The notes under the pieces are model-generated. The model saw nothing but the letters and a program-made list of their open reading frames with translations, was not told where the DNA came from and did no database searches. From Haloterrigena salifodinae (GTDB lineage Archaea > Halobacteriota > Halobacteria > Halobacteriales > Natrialbaceae), in assembly GCF_003977755.1 (NCBI RefSeq), contig NZ_RQWN01000002.1, positions 868,001 through 932,000 on the forward strand: 64,000 nucleotides of DNA, given 5' to 3'. Below are positions 26,998-34,944 of the stretch, one piece after another; the stretch's first letter is position 1, and every line of letters begins with the position of its first letter. The translations under genes and the position numbers were made by a program.

Positions 26998-27723
26998 CTA
27001 TTCGCAGTCGGTCACAGCGGTGGCCGGCGAGCCGTGGACCTCGAGGACGGCCGCGCGGTCGTCGGCGTCCGTGGCCGTCCACCACGCGAGCCGGTCGATT
27101 TCGAGCGCGGAGTACGACGACTCGAGGGCCAGCCACTCGCCGGACGCGATCGTCCGGAGATCGCTCGCGGTGTCCAGCGGCGACGACTCGAGGTCGTCGG
27201 CGACGGCGTCGATCAGCCGGACGACGGTCGGATCCGCCCTGATCGTCTCGACGCCCGCGAGCTGGCGCAGGTACTGGAAGGTTGCGGGGCCGACGCCGGC
27301 GATAGAACCGATCGGGTCCTCGTCGTAGCGGTAGTGGTCCGCCGTTTCCGCCCAGCCGATCAGCGCCGAGCGATCGTCGGCCGCCGGCCGAGTTGCGAGC
27401 GCGGCCGCGGCCTCGAGCAGAACGCGTCGCTTGCGCTGGGCGCCGACGGCCGCGACGAGGGTGTCGTCCTCGGGATCGACGGCGGCGAGGTCAGCCAGCG
27501 ACTCGATCCGATCGGTCGCGACGAACGCCTCGCGGAACCGCTCGACGGTTGGTTTCACGCCGGCGAGAAAGCGCTGGCCGGTCGTTGACGCGGCCGCCTC
27601 TGCGAGCAACAGCCGCGGATCGTCGCCGGTCCAGCGGCGGCGCTTGCGGAAGGCGACTGCGAGTTGCTCGTAGGGAACGCCCTCGGCGTACCGGTCGAGA
27701 ACCGACTGAACCGTCCGTGACAT
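26998..27723 (-). CDS. HhH-GPD-like (endonuclease III fold) protein lacking the catalytic Lys
   Basis: This 241-residue protein follows the endonuclease III layout. A helical bundle (RLLLAEAAASTTGQRF and RFREAFVATDRIESLADLAAVD) is followed by an AVGAQRKRRVLLEAA helix and a hairpin SIAGVGPATFQYLRQLAGVETI at about 140-161. ADPTVVRLID (about 163-172) stands where the catalytic Asp of DTHVxR occurs. The lysine of bifunctional glycosylases is replaced (GVGPAT), and no 4Fe-4S cysteine cluster is seen. It could be a monofunctional glycosylase or a non-catalytic relative. The start at MSRTVQSV is preferred to an upstream ATG. Confidence 0.65.
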   Translation of the reverse strand: MSRTVQSVLDRYAEGVPYEQLAVAFRKRRRWTGDDPRLLLAEAAASTTGQRFLAGVKPTVERFREAFVATDRIESLADLAAVDPEDDTLVAAVGAQRKRRVLLEAAAALATRPAADDRSALIGWAETADHYRYDEDPIGSIAGVGPATFQYLRQLAGVETIRADPTVVRLIDAVADDLESSPLDTASDLRTIASGEWLALESSYSALEIDRLAWWTATDADDRAAVLEVHGSPATAVTDCE

Positions 27724-27853
27724 GCGCTTCGTCGACACACATCTCACGGGAGACTGATAGCTGTATCGACCAGTTCACTCCGAAATTGAGGTTCGGTCGT
27801 CCGGGACCCACTATCCAGCGACCGTTTCGCCGTTCAGGCGGTCGACGCGTCGG

Positions 27854-28828
27854 TTACTCTCCGTGGTGGTTCGTAATCGTCGTGTGGGCGCCGATGAGCG
27901 CACCCGCGAGATCCAACTCCTCGAGGTGGGTGCCCTCGTCGATGATCGAGCGACGGATGTCGGCGTCCCGGACCGTCGCGTCGGGGAAGATCACGGCGTG
28001 GTCGAGATCGGTGTTCTCGAGGGTGACGTCGCCCATGACGTGGACGTTGTCGCCGACCGAAGCGTTCTCGAGGGTCGCAGAGTCGGCGACAAGCGAGTCG
28101 CCGTCGAGGTGCCAGCCGACGGCGTCGAGGTAGCTCTCGGGGGTGCCGATGTCGTACCAGGCGCCGTCGAAGGTGTAGGCGTAGGTCGCTTCCCGGTTCT
28201 GGAGCCACTGAATGAACCAGCCCGGCTCGTCGGGGTTGTTCCCCTCCTCGAGGTACGTGGGAAACAGGGACAGCGAGTCCTGCGGGAACGCGTAACAGGC
28301 GATCGAGACGAGCGTGCTGTTGGGATCGTCGGGCTTCTCCTGGAAGTCGACGACGCGCTCGTCCTCGAGTTCGACCAGGCCGTAGGATTTGGCCTTCTCG
28401 CGGGAGCCGACGTCGTAGGCGGCCAGCGTCGGCGTACCGTGGTCCTCGAAGTAGTCCACGAAGTCCGCGACGTCGAAGCTGATCAGGTTGTCGCCGGCGA
28501 TGACCAGCAGATCGTCGTCGACGTTCTCGCGGTCGATCAGCTGCGCGAGTGCGCCGACGACGCCGAACTTGTCGTCTTCCTCGGTCGTATCCTCAACCGA
28601 CAGCCGCGGCTTCTCGAACTCGCTGTCGGCGAGGTGGGCTTCGAAATCGGGGGCGAACCGCTCGTTGGTGCTGACGAAGACCTCGTCGATCCGGTCGTCA
28701 GCCTCGAGTTCGGCGAAGATGCGATCGATGACGGTGGAGTCACCGATCGGGAGGAACATCTTGGGTCGGTGTTTCGTGATCGGCCACATTCGAGTCGCGT
28801 ACCCGCCGGCGAGGACCACGGCTTTCAT
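27854..28828 (-). CDS. Sugar-nucleotide pyrophosphorylase (NDP-sugar synthase)
   Basis: This 324-residue nucleotidyltransferase has the signature MKAVVLAGGYATRMWPITKHRPKMFLPIG, with the uridylyl or thymidylyl site in the first 30 residues. Further conserved patches are VIAGDNLISFD, LVELEDERVVDFQEKPDDP and WYDIGTPESYLDAVGWHL. A short left-handed beta-helix lies at the C-terminus (ATLENASVGDNVHVMGDVTL). It activates a sugar phosphate with UTP or dTTP, probably for S-layer or N-glycan synthesis like AglF. The exact sugar is not readable. It is divergent from the COG3357-type regulator. Confidence 0.87.
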   Translation of the reverse strand: MKAVVLAGGYATRMWPITKHRPKMFLPIGDSTVIDRIFAELEADDRIDEVFVSTNERFAPDFEAHLADSEFEKPRLSVEDTTEEDDKFGVVGALAQLIDRENVDDDLLVIAGDNLISFDVADFVDYFEDHGTPTLAAYDVGSREKAKSYGLVELEDERVVDFQEKPDDPNSTLVSIACYAFPQDSLSLFPTYLEEGNNPDEPGWFIQWLQNREATYAYTFDGAWYDIGTPESYLDAVGWHLDGDSLVADSATLENASVGDNVHVMGDVTLENTDLDHAVIFPDATVRDADIRRSIIDEGTHLEELDLAGALIGAHTTITNHHGE

Positions 28829-28970
28829 GGCTCGTCATTCATCTGCCTGTGATAAGTGGTTTACCCTTTCAGAGACCGCCTCGCCGTCGTCGGATTCCGG
28901 CGTCGAACGCGACCGTCGTTCGAGGTGGACGACCGACAGGCTAACGGTCGGACGGCCGCTTTTCGGATGT

Positions 28971-29267
28971 ATGCGCGAGGCCGACGAAACGACGCGACAG
29001 CGACTCGCCGACGCTCTCCGAGACGATCCCGCGACGCCAAGCGAACTCGCGGTCCGGCTCGATCTGACGCCGGAATCGGTGGTTCGCCACGCCGAACACG
29101 TCTCCCGATCGATCGGTGGGAACGACGCGGACGAACAGTTACTTGTCGCACCGCCGATGTGTCGGGACTGCGGCTTCGACGATTTCGACGACCTCCTGAA
29201 CCTCCCCTCGCGGTGTCCCAACTGCAAGAGCGAGTCGGTCACCGAACCGACCCTGACGATCGAGTAA
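28971..29267 (+). CDS. HTH-zinc-ribbon transcription regulator (COG3357 type)
   Basis: This 98-residue protein fuses a winged helix (about residues 5-50, LADALRDDPATPSELAVRLDLTPESVVRHAEHVSRSI) to a C-terminal zinc ribbon built from MCRDCGFDDF and RCPNCKSES. This pairing is characteristic of a small archaeal regulator family predicted to bind DNA. The ATG at 28971 is chosen because a long upstream reading crosses the promoter of the divergent nucleotidyltransferase, which suggests that gene as a possible target. Confidence 0.82.
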   Translation: MREADETTRQRLADALRDDPATPSELAVRLDLTPESVVRHAEHVSRSIGGNDADEQLLVAPPMCRDCGFDDFDDLLNLPSRCPNCKSESVTEPTLTIE

Positions 29268-29472
29268 TCGAAACAGTCCCGAGACGGCGAGAGTCACCCC
29301 AGGCGAGGGAATCTGGGACGGATTCGATACTAATATTTACTGTGCTCCCGAGAAATCGGTACAGACCCTCGAGCGAACGGATGGTTGATCCGCTGTCCCA
29401 TCGGCGCCTGCGACCGTTCTCGTCCCTCCGATGCAGGCGTCCGTCCGTTTCAAGAGGACATGGAGGCTACGA

Positions 29473-29835
29473 ATGACTGCCACACCCAACTCCGAGTCCG
29501 ACTGTGTCGACTTCGTGCTGGCAGTCCTCGACGAACTCGAGGGCTGTGACGCGTCAGCCGAGACGGTCGACGACGCGTTCGGACTACTGGCCGCTCAGCG
29601 CCGCCGACTACTGTTGTCGGTGATGCGCACCTACGGCGAGTCGCTGACGCTGCCCGACGCCGCCGAGGAGGTCGCCGTCCGGGAAACCGGCTGCCAGGTT
29701 CCGAACATCTCCGCCGAGCGCGTCCACGAGATCTATCTCTCGCTGTATCACGACCACCTGCCGCGACTGGTCGACGCCGGCCTGCTCGAGTACGACCAGG
29801 AGCGCGACCTCGTCGTCCCGATTGGCCTCGAGTAG
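29473..29835 (+). CDS. DUF7344 winged-helix protein
   Basis: This 120-residue protein contains the DUF7344 winged helix over about residues 25-115: DDAFGLLAAQRRRLLLSVM, then SLTLPDAAEEVAVRETG and VHEIYLSLYHDHLPRLVDAGLLEYDQ. These halophile-specific regulators are often single-domain. A TATA-like CTAATATTTA lies about 140 bases upstream, so the leader may be long, or the ATG may be preceded by another start. The same domain occurs twice in the larger regulator at 39818-41080. Confidence 0.82.
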   Translation: MTATPNSESDCVDFVLAVLDELEGCDASAETVDDAFGLLAAQRRRLLLSVMRTYGESLTLPDAAEEVAVRETGCQVPNISAERVHEIYLSLYHDHLPRLVDAGLLEYDQERDLVVPIGLE

Positions 29836-29877
29836 CCGGCCACGTACTCGGGAAACCCCGGAGAGTACCGAACGGGA

Positions 29878-30327
29878 CTATATTTTGACGTTGGAACTCG
29901 AGGAGAGATCGCCGCCGTCGTCGACCGGTCCCGCGCCGACGTACTCGTAGTCGTCGTCGGTCAGGTAGACGTCGCCGTCGTCGACCGTCACCTCGAGATC
30001 GGTGAGGTAAGCGCCCTCGCAGGGGCCGTACGTACACTCCCCGGAGTCGGCGTCGAAGTAGGCGCCGTGGTTGGCACAGACGAGTTCCCCGCTTCGCATC
30101 GGGGCGCCCGACCCCTTGTCGATCTTGATGTGGGTGAGATGCTGGCAGTAGTTTAGCCAGCAGGCGAGTCGGTCTGCCTCGGGCTCGCCGTCGGTTCCGT
30201 CGTCGCCGTTTTCGGTGGCCACGAGAATCGCCTCCCGCTCGCCGTCGGAGTCGTCGGTCACCCGGAAGAGCACCGTCGAATCCGTCGGCACGTCCTCGAG
30301 CGCGGTGATCCGTTGGGACGCGTTCAT
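29878..30327 (-). CDS. Rieske 2Fe-2S domain protein
   Basis: This 149-residue soluble protein has the Rieske ligands: Cys61 and His63 in NYCQHLTH, and Cys84 and His87 in VCANHGAYF. Two further cysteines (98 and 103, in ECTYGPCEGAYL) could form the disulfide seen in high-potential Rieske proteins. It lacks a signal or transmembrane helix, so it is more like a ferredoxin-type electron carrier or nitrite reductase small subunit than a bc1 subunit. It is convergent with the DUF7344 gene and divergent from the saccharopine-dehydrogenase-like gene. Confidence 0.85.
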   Translation of the reverse strand: MNASQRITALEDVPTDSTVLFRVTDDSDGEREAILVATENGDDGTDGEPEADRLACWLNYCQHLTHIKIDKGSGAPMRSGELVCANHGAYFDADSGECTYGPCEGAYLTDLEVTVDDGDVYLTDDDYEYVGAGPVDDGGDLSSSSNVKI

Positions 30328-30418
30328 CGCCCGCTCGGTTACCAGTCCGCCGTCGTGAACGTTTCGATCGCGCGAACGTCTGACGCAGATTTAACATCCC
30401 GAGTGCCAAACGACGGCT

Positions 30419-31549
30419 ATGGACTCCCTTCTCATCTACGGCTCCTACGGCTACACCGGCCGACTGATCGCCCGCGAAGCCGTCTCTCGAGGAGGGTCCC
30501 CCGTCGTCGCCGGTCGCAACGGTCGCGCAGTCTCCCGGCAGGCGGACGAACTCGGCGTCGAAGGGCGAACCTTCGATCTGAGCGACGCCGCGGACGTCGC
30601 TGCCCACCTTCGGTCGTTCGACGCCGTGTTGAACTGCGCCGGGCCGTTCGTGAACACGGTTGATCCCCTCGTGGATGCCTGTCTCGAGACCGACACCCAC
30701 TACCTCGACATCAGTGGCGAGTTCCAGGCGTTCGAACGGCTCCGTCGCCGAAACGAGGCGGCCCGGGCAGCGGGAATCACGCTCCTACCCGGGGTCGGCT
30801 TCGACGTCGTTCCCACCGACTGCTTGGCGTCGTTTCTCCACTCGCAGCTGCCGGAGGCGACCGCCCTCTCGCTGGGAATCAAGGGCGGCGGCGGGCTCTC
30901 TCGTGGCACCGCCCGGACGTTCGTCGAACACCTCGGCGACGACGGCGTCGTTCGGCGCAACGGCCGACTCATCAAGGTCCCGATGGCCTACCGGAGCCGC
31001 GAGATCGACTTCGGCGACGGCCCCGAACACGCCGTCACGATTCCGTGGGGAGACGTCGTCACCGCCGCCCACAGCACGGGCATCGACTCGATCGAAGTCT
31101 ACGCGGCCGCGCCGTCGTGGGCGACCCGCGCGCTCTCGGCTGTCGATTCGCTGGGCTGGCTGCTCGAGCGCCGACCGGTCGAAGCCGCGCTCGAGCGCCT
31201 CGTCGACGCTCGAATCGACGGTCCCGACGACGCGGCCCGCTCGACCGGCGCCGCGACCGTCTGGGGCGAGGCCGTCGACGAGACGACCGGGCGTCGCGCC
31301 CGCGCCCGGCTCCGGGCCCCGAACCCCTACGCGCTGACGGCCGAGGCCGCGGTGAGCGCCGCCAAACGCGTTATCGACGGGAATAAGCGGAGCCGGAGCA
31401 GTCGCGGTCGCCTGCCGGTCGGCTTTCAGACGCCCTCCTCGGCGTTCGATTCCGATTTCGTTCTCGAACTTTCCGGAACCGAGCGCGAACTCCTCGAGGC
31501 GCCGGCCGAGTCGGCCGAACCCGAACGGTCCGCCCTCGAGTCCGACTGA
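30419..31549 (+). CDS. Saccharopine dehydrogenase-like oxidoreductase (trans-enoyl-reductase type)
   Basis: This 376-residue protein starts with a Rossmann loop, SLLIYGSYGYTGRLIAREA (about residues 3-21). AVLNCAGPFVNTVDPLVDACLETDTHYLDISGE follows, then GVGFDVVPTDCLASFL, as in mycobacterial trans-acting enoyl reductases. The family oxidises or reduces C=C or imine bonds with NAD(P)H. In halophiles a role in isoprenoid or fatty-acid modification is possible, but none is proven. The C-terminal quarter is disordered and basic-acidic. It ends 28 bases from the MATE stop, convergent. Confidence 0.85.
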   Translation: MDSLLIYGSYGYTGRLIAREAVSRGGSPVVAGRNGRAVSRQADELGVEGRTFDLSDAADVAAHLRSFDAVLNCAGPFVNTVDPLVDACLETDTHYLDISGEFQAFERLRRRNEAARAAGITLLPGVGFDVVPTDCLASFLHSQLPEATALSLGIKGGGGLSRGTARTFVEHLGDDGVVRRNGRLIKVPMAYRSREIDFGDGPEHAVTIPWGDVVTAAHSTGIDSIEVYAAAPSWATRALSAVDSLGWLLERRPVEAALERLVDARIDGPDDAARSTGAATVWGEAVDETTGRRARARLRAPNPYALTAEAAVSAAKRVIDGNKRSRSSRGRLPVGFQTPSSAFDSDFVLELSGTERELLEAPAESAEPERSALESD

Positions 31550-31576
31550 CGATCTGTCTCGAGTGCGACGACTGGG

Positions 31577-32959
31577 TCAGTCCTCGCTCGGCGCGCTGCC
31601 GCGCTCGTTCATCATTGTCTGCGTTCGTTCGACCCAGCTGCCCCGATAGTAGCCGATGGCGACGTAGCCCATCGCCCAGACGTAGAAGACGACGATGGAG
31701 GCGTACACCGCCGGCATTCCGTAGTCGAGATAGATCCCGCCGACGGCTGAGACGCCGAGCATGCCGACAGCCATCCCCGAGACGCGGGCGATAAAGGGCG
31801 TCCGCGTGTCGCTGCCGCTGGTGAGCGCCCCCGAGAGCACGACGTAGAGGATGGTGGCCGGCGCCGCGAGGGCGTACGCGCGAGCGAAGCCGGCCGCGTA
31901 GCCGATCGTCGACGGATCGTCGGTAAAGACGCCGACGATCCCCTCGGCGCCGACGAAAATCGCGCCACCGAGCGAGCCGACGGTTAGGAGTCCGAGCGCG
32001 GCCGCGGCCCACCCGTTGTACCGCGCGCCCGCCGGATCTCCGTCGCCGAGCGTCTGCCCGACGACGATGCTCGTGCCGGTCCGATACCCCCGCGAGAGCG
32101 GGCTGGTCAGTTGCTGGTAGACCCGCCGGCCGATCTGGTAGGCCGCGTTGACGTCCGTCCCGAAGACCAGCAGGATCGAGTTGAACGGGAACTCGAGGAC
32201 GGTCGTCACCAGCCCCTCCGCGATGCGCGGGGCGCTGATCGCGAGCAGTTGCTTCGTGACCGTCCACTGGCGGGGGCGGACGAAGTTCGCCGGCGTCCAC
32301 GGCCCGCGGATCGCGGCGACGAGCGCGAGCGCGGAGAAGACGTTGCCGAAGGCGGTCGCGATACCGACGCCGAGGATGTGGAGCCGTGGGGCGGGCCCTA
32401 GTCCCAACCCGAGGACGAGCGTGCCGACGATGTTGAGGCCGTTCGAGACGACGTTGAGGTACATCGGCGTCCGCGTGTCGCCAGCCCCCTGAATCGAGCG
32501 CGCGGCGACCAGCGCCACGTGGCGGGCGGGGCTGGTCGCGAAGATGATCGCGAGGTAGAGCCCGCCCATGCGGGCCACTTCGGGCTCGGCGCCCAGTACG
32601 CCGATCGCCCGCTCGCCGACGAGAACACCGAACAGCACGAACGGGAGCCCGGCGACCGCGCCGAGCAGTATCGCCTGCGTGATCGCCTCGTCGCGATTGC
32701 CCGTCGCGCCGCTGCCCGTGTCCTGACTCGAGAGGGCGATGACGCCGCTGCCGAGGCCGAGCCCGATTCGAAGCGGCAGTCGCGCATAGAGGTCCGCCAA
32801 CCCAACGGCCGCGACCGCTGCAGGCGAGAACAGCCCGGTGACGACGACGTCGGTCGTCCGCATCATCGTCCGGAGGAACTGTTCGATCATCACCGGCCAC
32901 GAGAGGTCGAACACGCGCCGCCAGACGGCAAACAACCGCCGTCGTCCTCCGGGGAGCAC
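31577..32959 (-). CDS. MATE-family efflux transporter (second copy)
   Basis: This 460-residue, twelve-helix MATE transporter has paired halves. The first includes SWPVMIEQFLRTMMRTTDVVV and LSSQDTGSGATGNRDEAITQA. The second repeats with LVTTVLEFPFNSILLVFGTD and SIVVGQTLGDGDPAGAR. It is clearly divergent from the first MATE at 3210-4655, so it is not a recent duplicate. The start is set at the GTG at 32959. The longer reading to 33064 adds a basic leader crossing a probable promoter. Substrate is unknown, and its tail is acidic. Confidence 0.85.
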   Translation of the reverse strand: MLPGGRRRLFAVWRRVFDLSWPVMIEQFLRTMMRTTDVVVTGLFSPAAVAAVGLADLYARLPLRIGLGLGSGVIALSSQDTGSGATGNRDEAITQAILLGAVAGLPFVLFGVLVGERAIGVLGAEPEVARMGGLYLAIIFATSPARHVALVAARSIQGAGDTRTPMYLNVVSNGLNIVGTLVLGLGLGPAPRLHILGVGIATAFGNVFSALALVAAIRGPWTPANFVRPRQWTVTKQLLAISAPRIAEGLVTTVLEFPFNSILLVFGTDVNAAYQIGRRVYQQLTSPLSRGYRTGTSIVVGQTLGDGDPAGARYNGWAAAALGLLTVGSLGGAIFVGAEGIVGVFTDDPSTIGYAAGFARAYALAAPATILYVVLSGALTSGSDTRTPFIARVSGMAVGMLGVSAVGGIYLDYGMPAVYASIVVFYVWAMGYVAIGYYRGSWVERTQTMMNERGSAPSED

Positions 32960-33060
32960 GCTTCTAAATTCGGAGCGTCCGAGGCTTGAACTTGTTGCAA
33001 TCGGTACTCGAGGGAACGTCCGCTCACTCGAGACGGCGCGACGGCAGTGTGGTTCGCGAC

Positions 33061-33070
33061 ACACTTATCA
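33061..33070 (+). promoter_or_regulatory. TATA-like box of a small membrane protein gene
   Basis: ACACTTATCA lies about 30 bases before the ATG at 33099, the expected Box A spacing. Confidence 0.4.
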
Positions 33071-33098
33071 GATTGCTATCCGAAGTGATACCCGAAAA

Positions 33099-33296
33099 AT
33101 GAGCGAGTGGATCGTCCGGAACGTCGCGCTCTCGTTCGCGTGCTGGGCGATTGTCGCCTTCCTTTTCCTCGGCGGTCTCGAGGTCCTCGTCTTCGGTCGG
33201 TTCGAACCCCTCGAGTACGTTGGCCAGATAATCGGGTCCGGAATCGGGTTGACGATCGCGATTCCGCCGCTTCCGTTGCGGACCGCCGACGCGTAA
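33099..33296 (+). CDS. Small two-helix membrane protein
   Basis: This 65-residue protein starts MSEWIVRNVALSFACWAIVA and has two hydrophobic segments, about residues 8-30 and 40-57 (VGQIIGSGIGLTIAIPPLPL). Its size and single short loop (FGRFEPLEY) resemble other halophile membrane microproteins with no known role. It lies between the MATE gene and pabC and is convergent with pabC, with 24 bases between stops. Confidence 0.7.
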   Translation: MSEWIVRNVALSFACWAIVAFLFLGGLEVLVFGRFEPLEYVGQIIGSGIGLTIAIPPLPLRTADA

Positions 33297-33320
33297 GGCA
33301 GCCGCGATCCCCGCGCGGAG

Positions 33321-34235
33321 CTAGCTCGACGAGTAACAGACTCGCTCGACGCGCTCGTCGTACAGCCACGAGAGTCGCTCCGTTACGGGGCCGCCGCCGA
33401 TCGTCCGCCCGTCGAGCGCCGCGATCGGACGTAGCTCCCAGGTCCGGTTCGTCAGAAACGCCTCATCGGCCTCGAGCACGTCCGCGAGGTCATATCGTCC
33501 CTCCTGAGTCGGAATTCCGTTCTCGGCGGCCAGTTCGAGGACGATCTCGCGGGTGATCCCCGGTAGCACGTCCCCGTCGGTCGTCGGCGTGTGGAGGGCG
33601 CCGTCGCGGACGAAAAACAGGTTGCTCGTCGCACCCTCCGCGACCGCCCCCTCGAGGTCGCACATGAGCGCTTCATCCGCTGCCACACCATCCTCGTTCT
33701 CGTTACCGGCCCCGCTCTCGCGTAGTTCCGCGCGCGCAAGGATTCCGTTCAGGTAGTTGTGCGTCTTCGCCCCAGCCGGGATCGCCTCGTCAGGCACTCG
33801 GCGCGTCTCGATGGAGCGGACGGTCGCAGGCTCCACCCAGACCGACTCACCCTCGAGCCCCCCGCGAGGGAGCGGTTTGGCGTAAACGACCACCATCGGA
33901 TCGACCTCGGGCTGCGGGGTGAGTTTTCCCGGCTGGATGCCACGCGTGATCGAGAGCCGCACGTAGGCGTCCGCGAGGTCGTTCGCGGCGAGGGTCGCGT
34001 CGATCCGCTCGCGGAGGTCAGCCTCGGTCAGGCCGTGTGCGAGCGACAGGGCATCGCAGGTGGACTCGAGGCGCTCGAAGTGGCGCTCCCACGCGAAGAC
34101 CGTCCCGCCGTAGGCCCGCATGGTCTCGAAGGCGGCGTCGCCGTACCGGAAGCCTCGGTCGTCGACGCTGACGGTCGCCTCGCTCGCGGGGACGATCTCG
34201 CCGTCGACGTGGTAGTAGTGGTCGGCGTCAGTCAT
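33321..34235 (-). CDS. pabC: Aminodeoxychorismate lyase (class IV aminotransferase)
   Basis: This 304-residue fold-type IV PLP protein has the Schiff-base lysine in GAKTHNYLNGILARAELRE, the phosphate region in CDLEGAVAEGATSNLFFVRDG, and the C-terminal VLEADEAFLTNRTWEL. PabC releases pyruvate from aminodeoxychorismate to give 4-aminobenzoate. Branched-chain aminotransferases share these motifs, so the pab assignment rests on the position directly downstream of pabA, with its start overlapping the pabA stop by eight bases. An acidic insert (NENEDGVAADE) is a halophile feature. Confidence 0.87.
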   Translation of the reverse strand: MTDADHYYHVDGEIVPASEATVSVDDRGFRYGDAAFETMRAYGGTVFAWERHFERLESTCDALSLAHGLTEADLRERIDATLAANDLADAYVRLSITRGIQPGKLTPQPEVDPMVVVYAKPLPRGGLEGESVWVEPATVRSIETRRVPDEAIPAGAKTHNYLNGILARAELRESGAGNENEDGVAADEALMCDLEGAVAEGATSNLFFVRDGALHTPTTDGDVLPGITREIVLELAAENGIPTQEGRYDLADVLEADEAFLTNRTWELRPIAALDGRTIGGGPVTERLSWLYDERVERVCYSSS

Positions 34236-34944
34236 CCTGCGTCTCCCCGCTCTTCCGCTCTGCCGTCGCTTCCGCGGCGAACCGACAGAAGTTCGCGACC
34301 ATGCGCTTTCCGACCCGCAGCGAGATGCCGTCGTCGCCGGCCGCGTCGTTGTGGCCCCGCGTCAGGATGCTCTCGGGGTGGAACTGGACGCCGACGTGGG
34401 GCTTCTCGCGGTGACGGACCGCCATCAGCACGCCGCGCTCGTCGGTCGTCCGCGCCGTCTCGAGCAGCGAATCGGGTAGGTCCGCGCGGTCGACCGCCAG
34501 CGAGTGATACCGCCCGACTTGGAACGTCTCCGGTAATTCCGCGAAGATTCCGTCTCCATCGTGTTCGACCGCCGAGGGCTTGCCGTGGACGACGTGGGGC
34601 GCGTGCACCACCGGCGCGCCGTTGGCCGCACAGAGGGCTTGGTGGCCGAGACAGACGCCCAGAATCGGATACTCCGTCTCGGCGAACAGCGGGATCGAGA
34701 TGCCGGCCTCCTCCGGCGTTCCCGGTCCCGGCGAGACGACGATTCCTGTGGGATCGATCGACTCGAGATCGGCGAGATCGATCTCGTCGTTGCGCCGGAC
34801 CACGACCTCGTCGGCGACCTCGCCGACGTACTGGACGAGGTTATACGCGAACGAATCGTAGTTGTCGACCACCAGCAACCGTTTGCTGCGGTCACTCGCT
34901 GGCGCTCGTTCCCGGGTGCCGCGTCCGTCACTCATCCTGCTCAC
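34228..34944 (-). CDS. pabA: Aminodeoxychorismate synthase glutamine amidotransferase subunit
   Basis: This 238-residue class I amidotransferase has the triad parts in view: [20 protein letters not shown] near the start, the nucleophilic Cys in [10 protein letters not shown], and [11 protein letters not shown] with the His and Glu. It produces ammonia from glutamine for PabB. TrpG proteins of anthranilate synthase are almost identical in motif, so the call follows the neighbours pabB and pabC. The start may be the ATG at 34944 or the fourth codon (34935). Either way it overlaps the pabB end, indicating coupling. Confidence 0.9.
   Translation of the reverse strand: MSRMSDGRGTRERAPASDRSKRLLVVDNYDSFAYNLVQYVGEVADEVVVRRNDEIDLADLESIDPTGIVVSPGPGTPEEAGISIPLFAETEYPILGVCLGHQALCAANGAPVVHAPHVVHGKPSAVEHDGDGIFAELPETFQVGRYHSLAVDRADLPDSLLETARTTDERGVLMAVRHREKPHVGVQFHPESILTRGHNDAAGDDGISLRVGKRMVANFCRFAAEATAERKSGETQDD

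Noticed and set aside
31371-32900. A 509-codon minus-strand frame across the second MATE gene
   Set aside because: Arg-rich composition with no domain. The MATE frame in the same strand explains the region.
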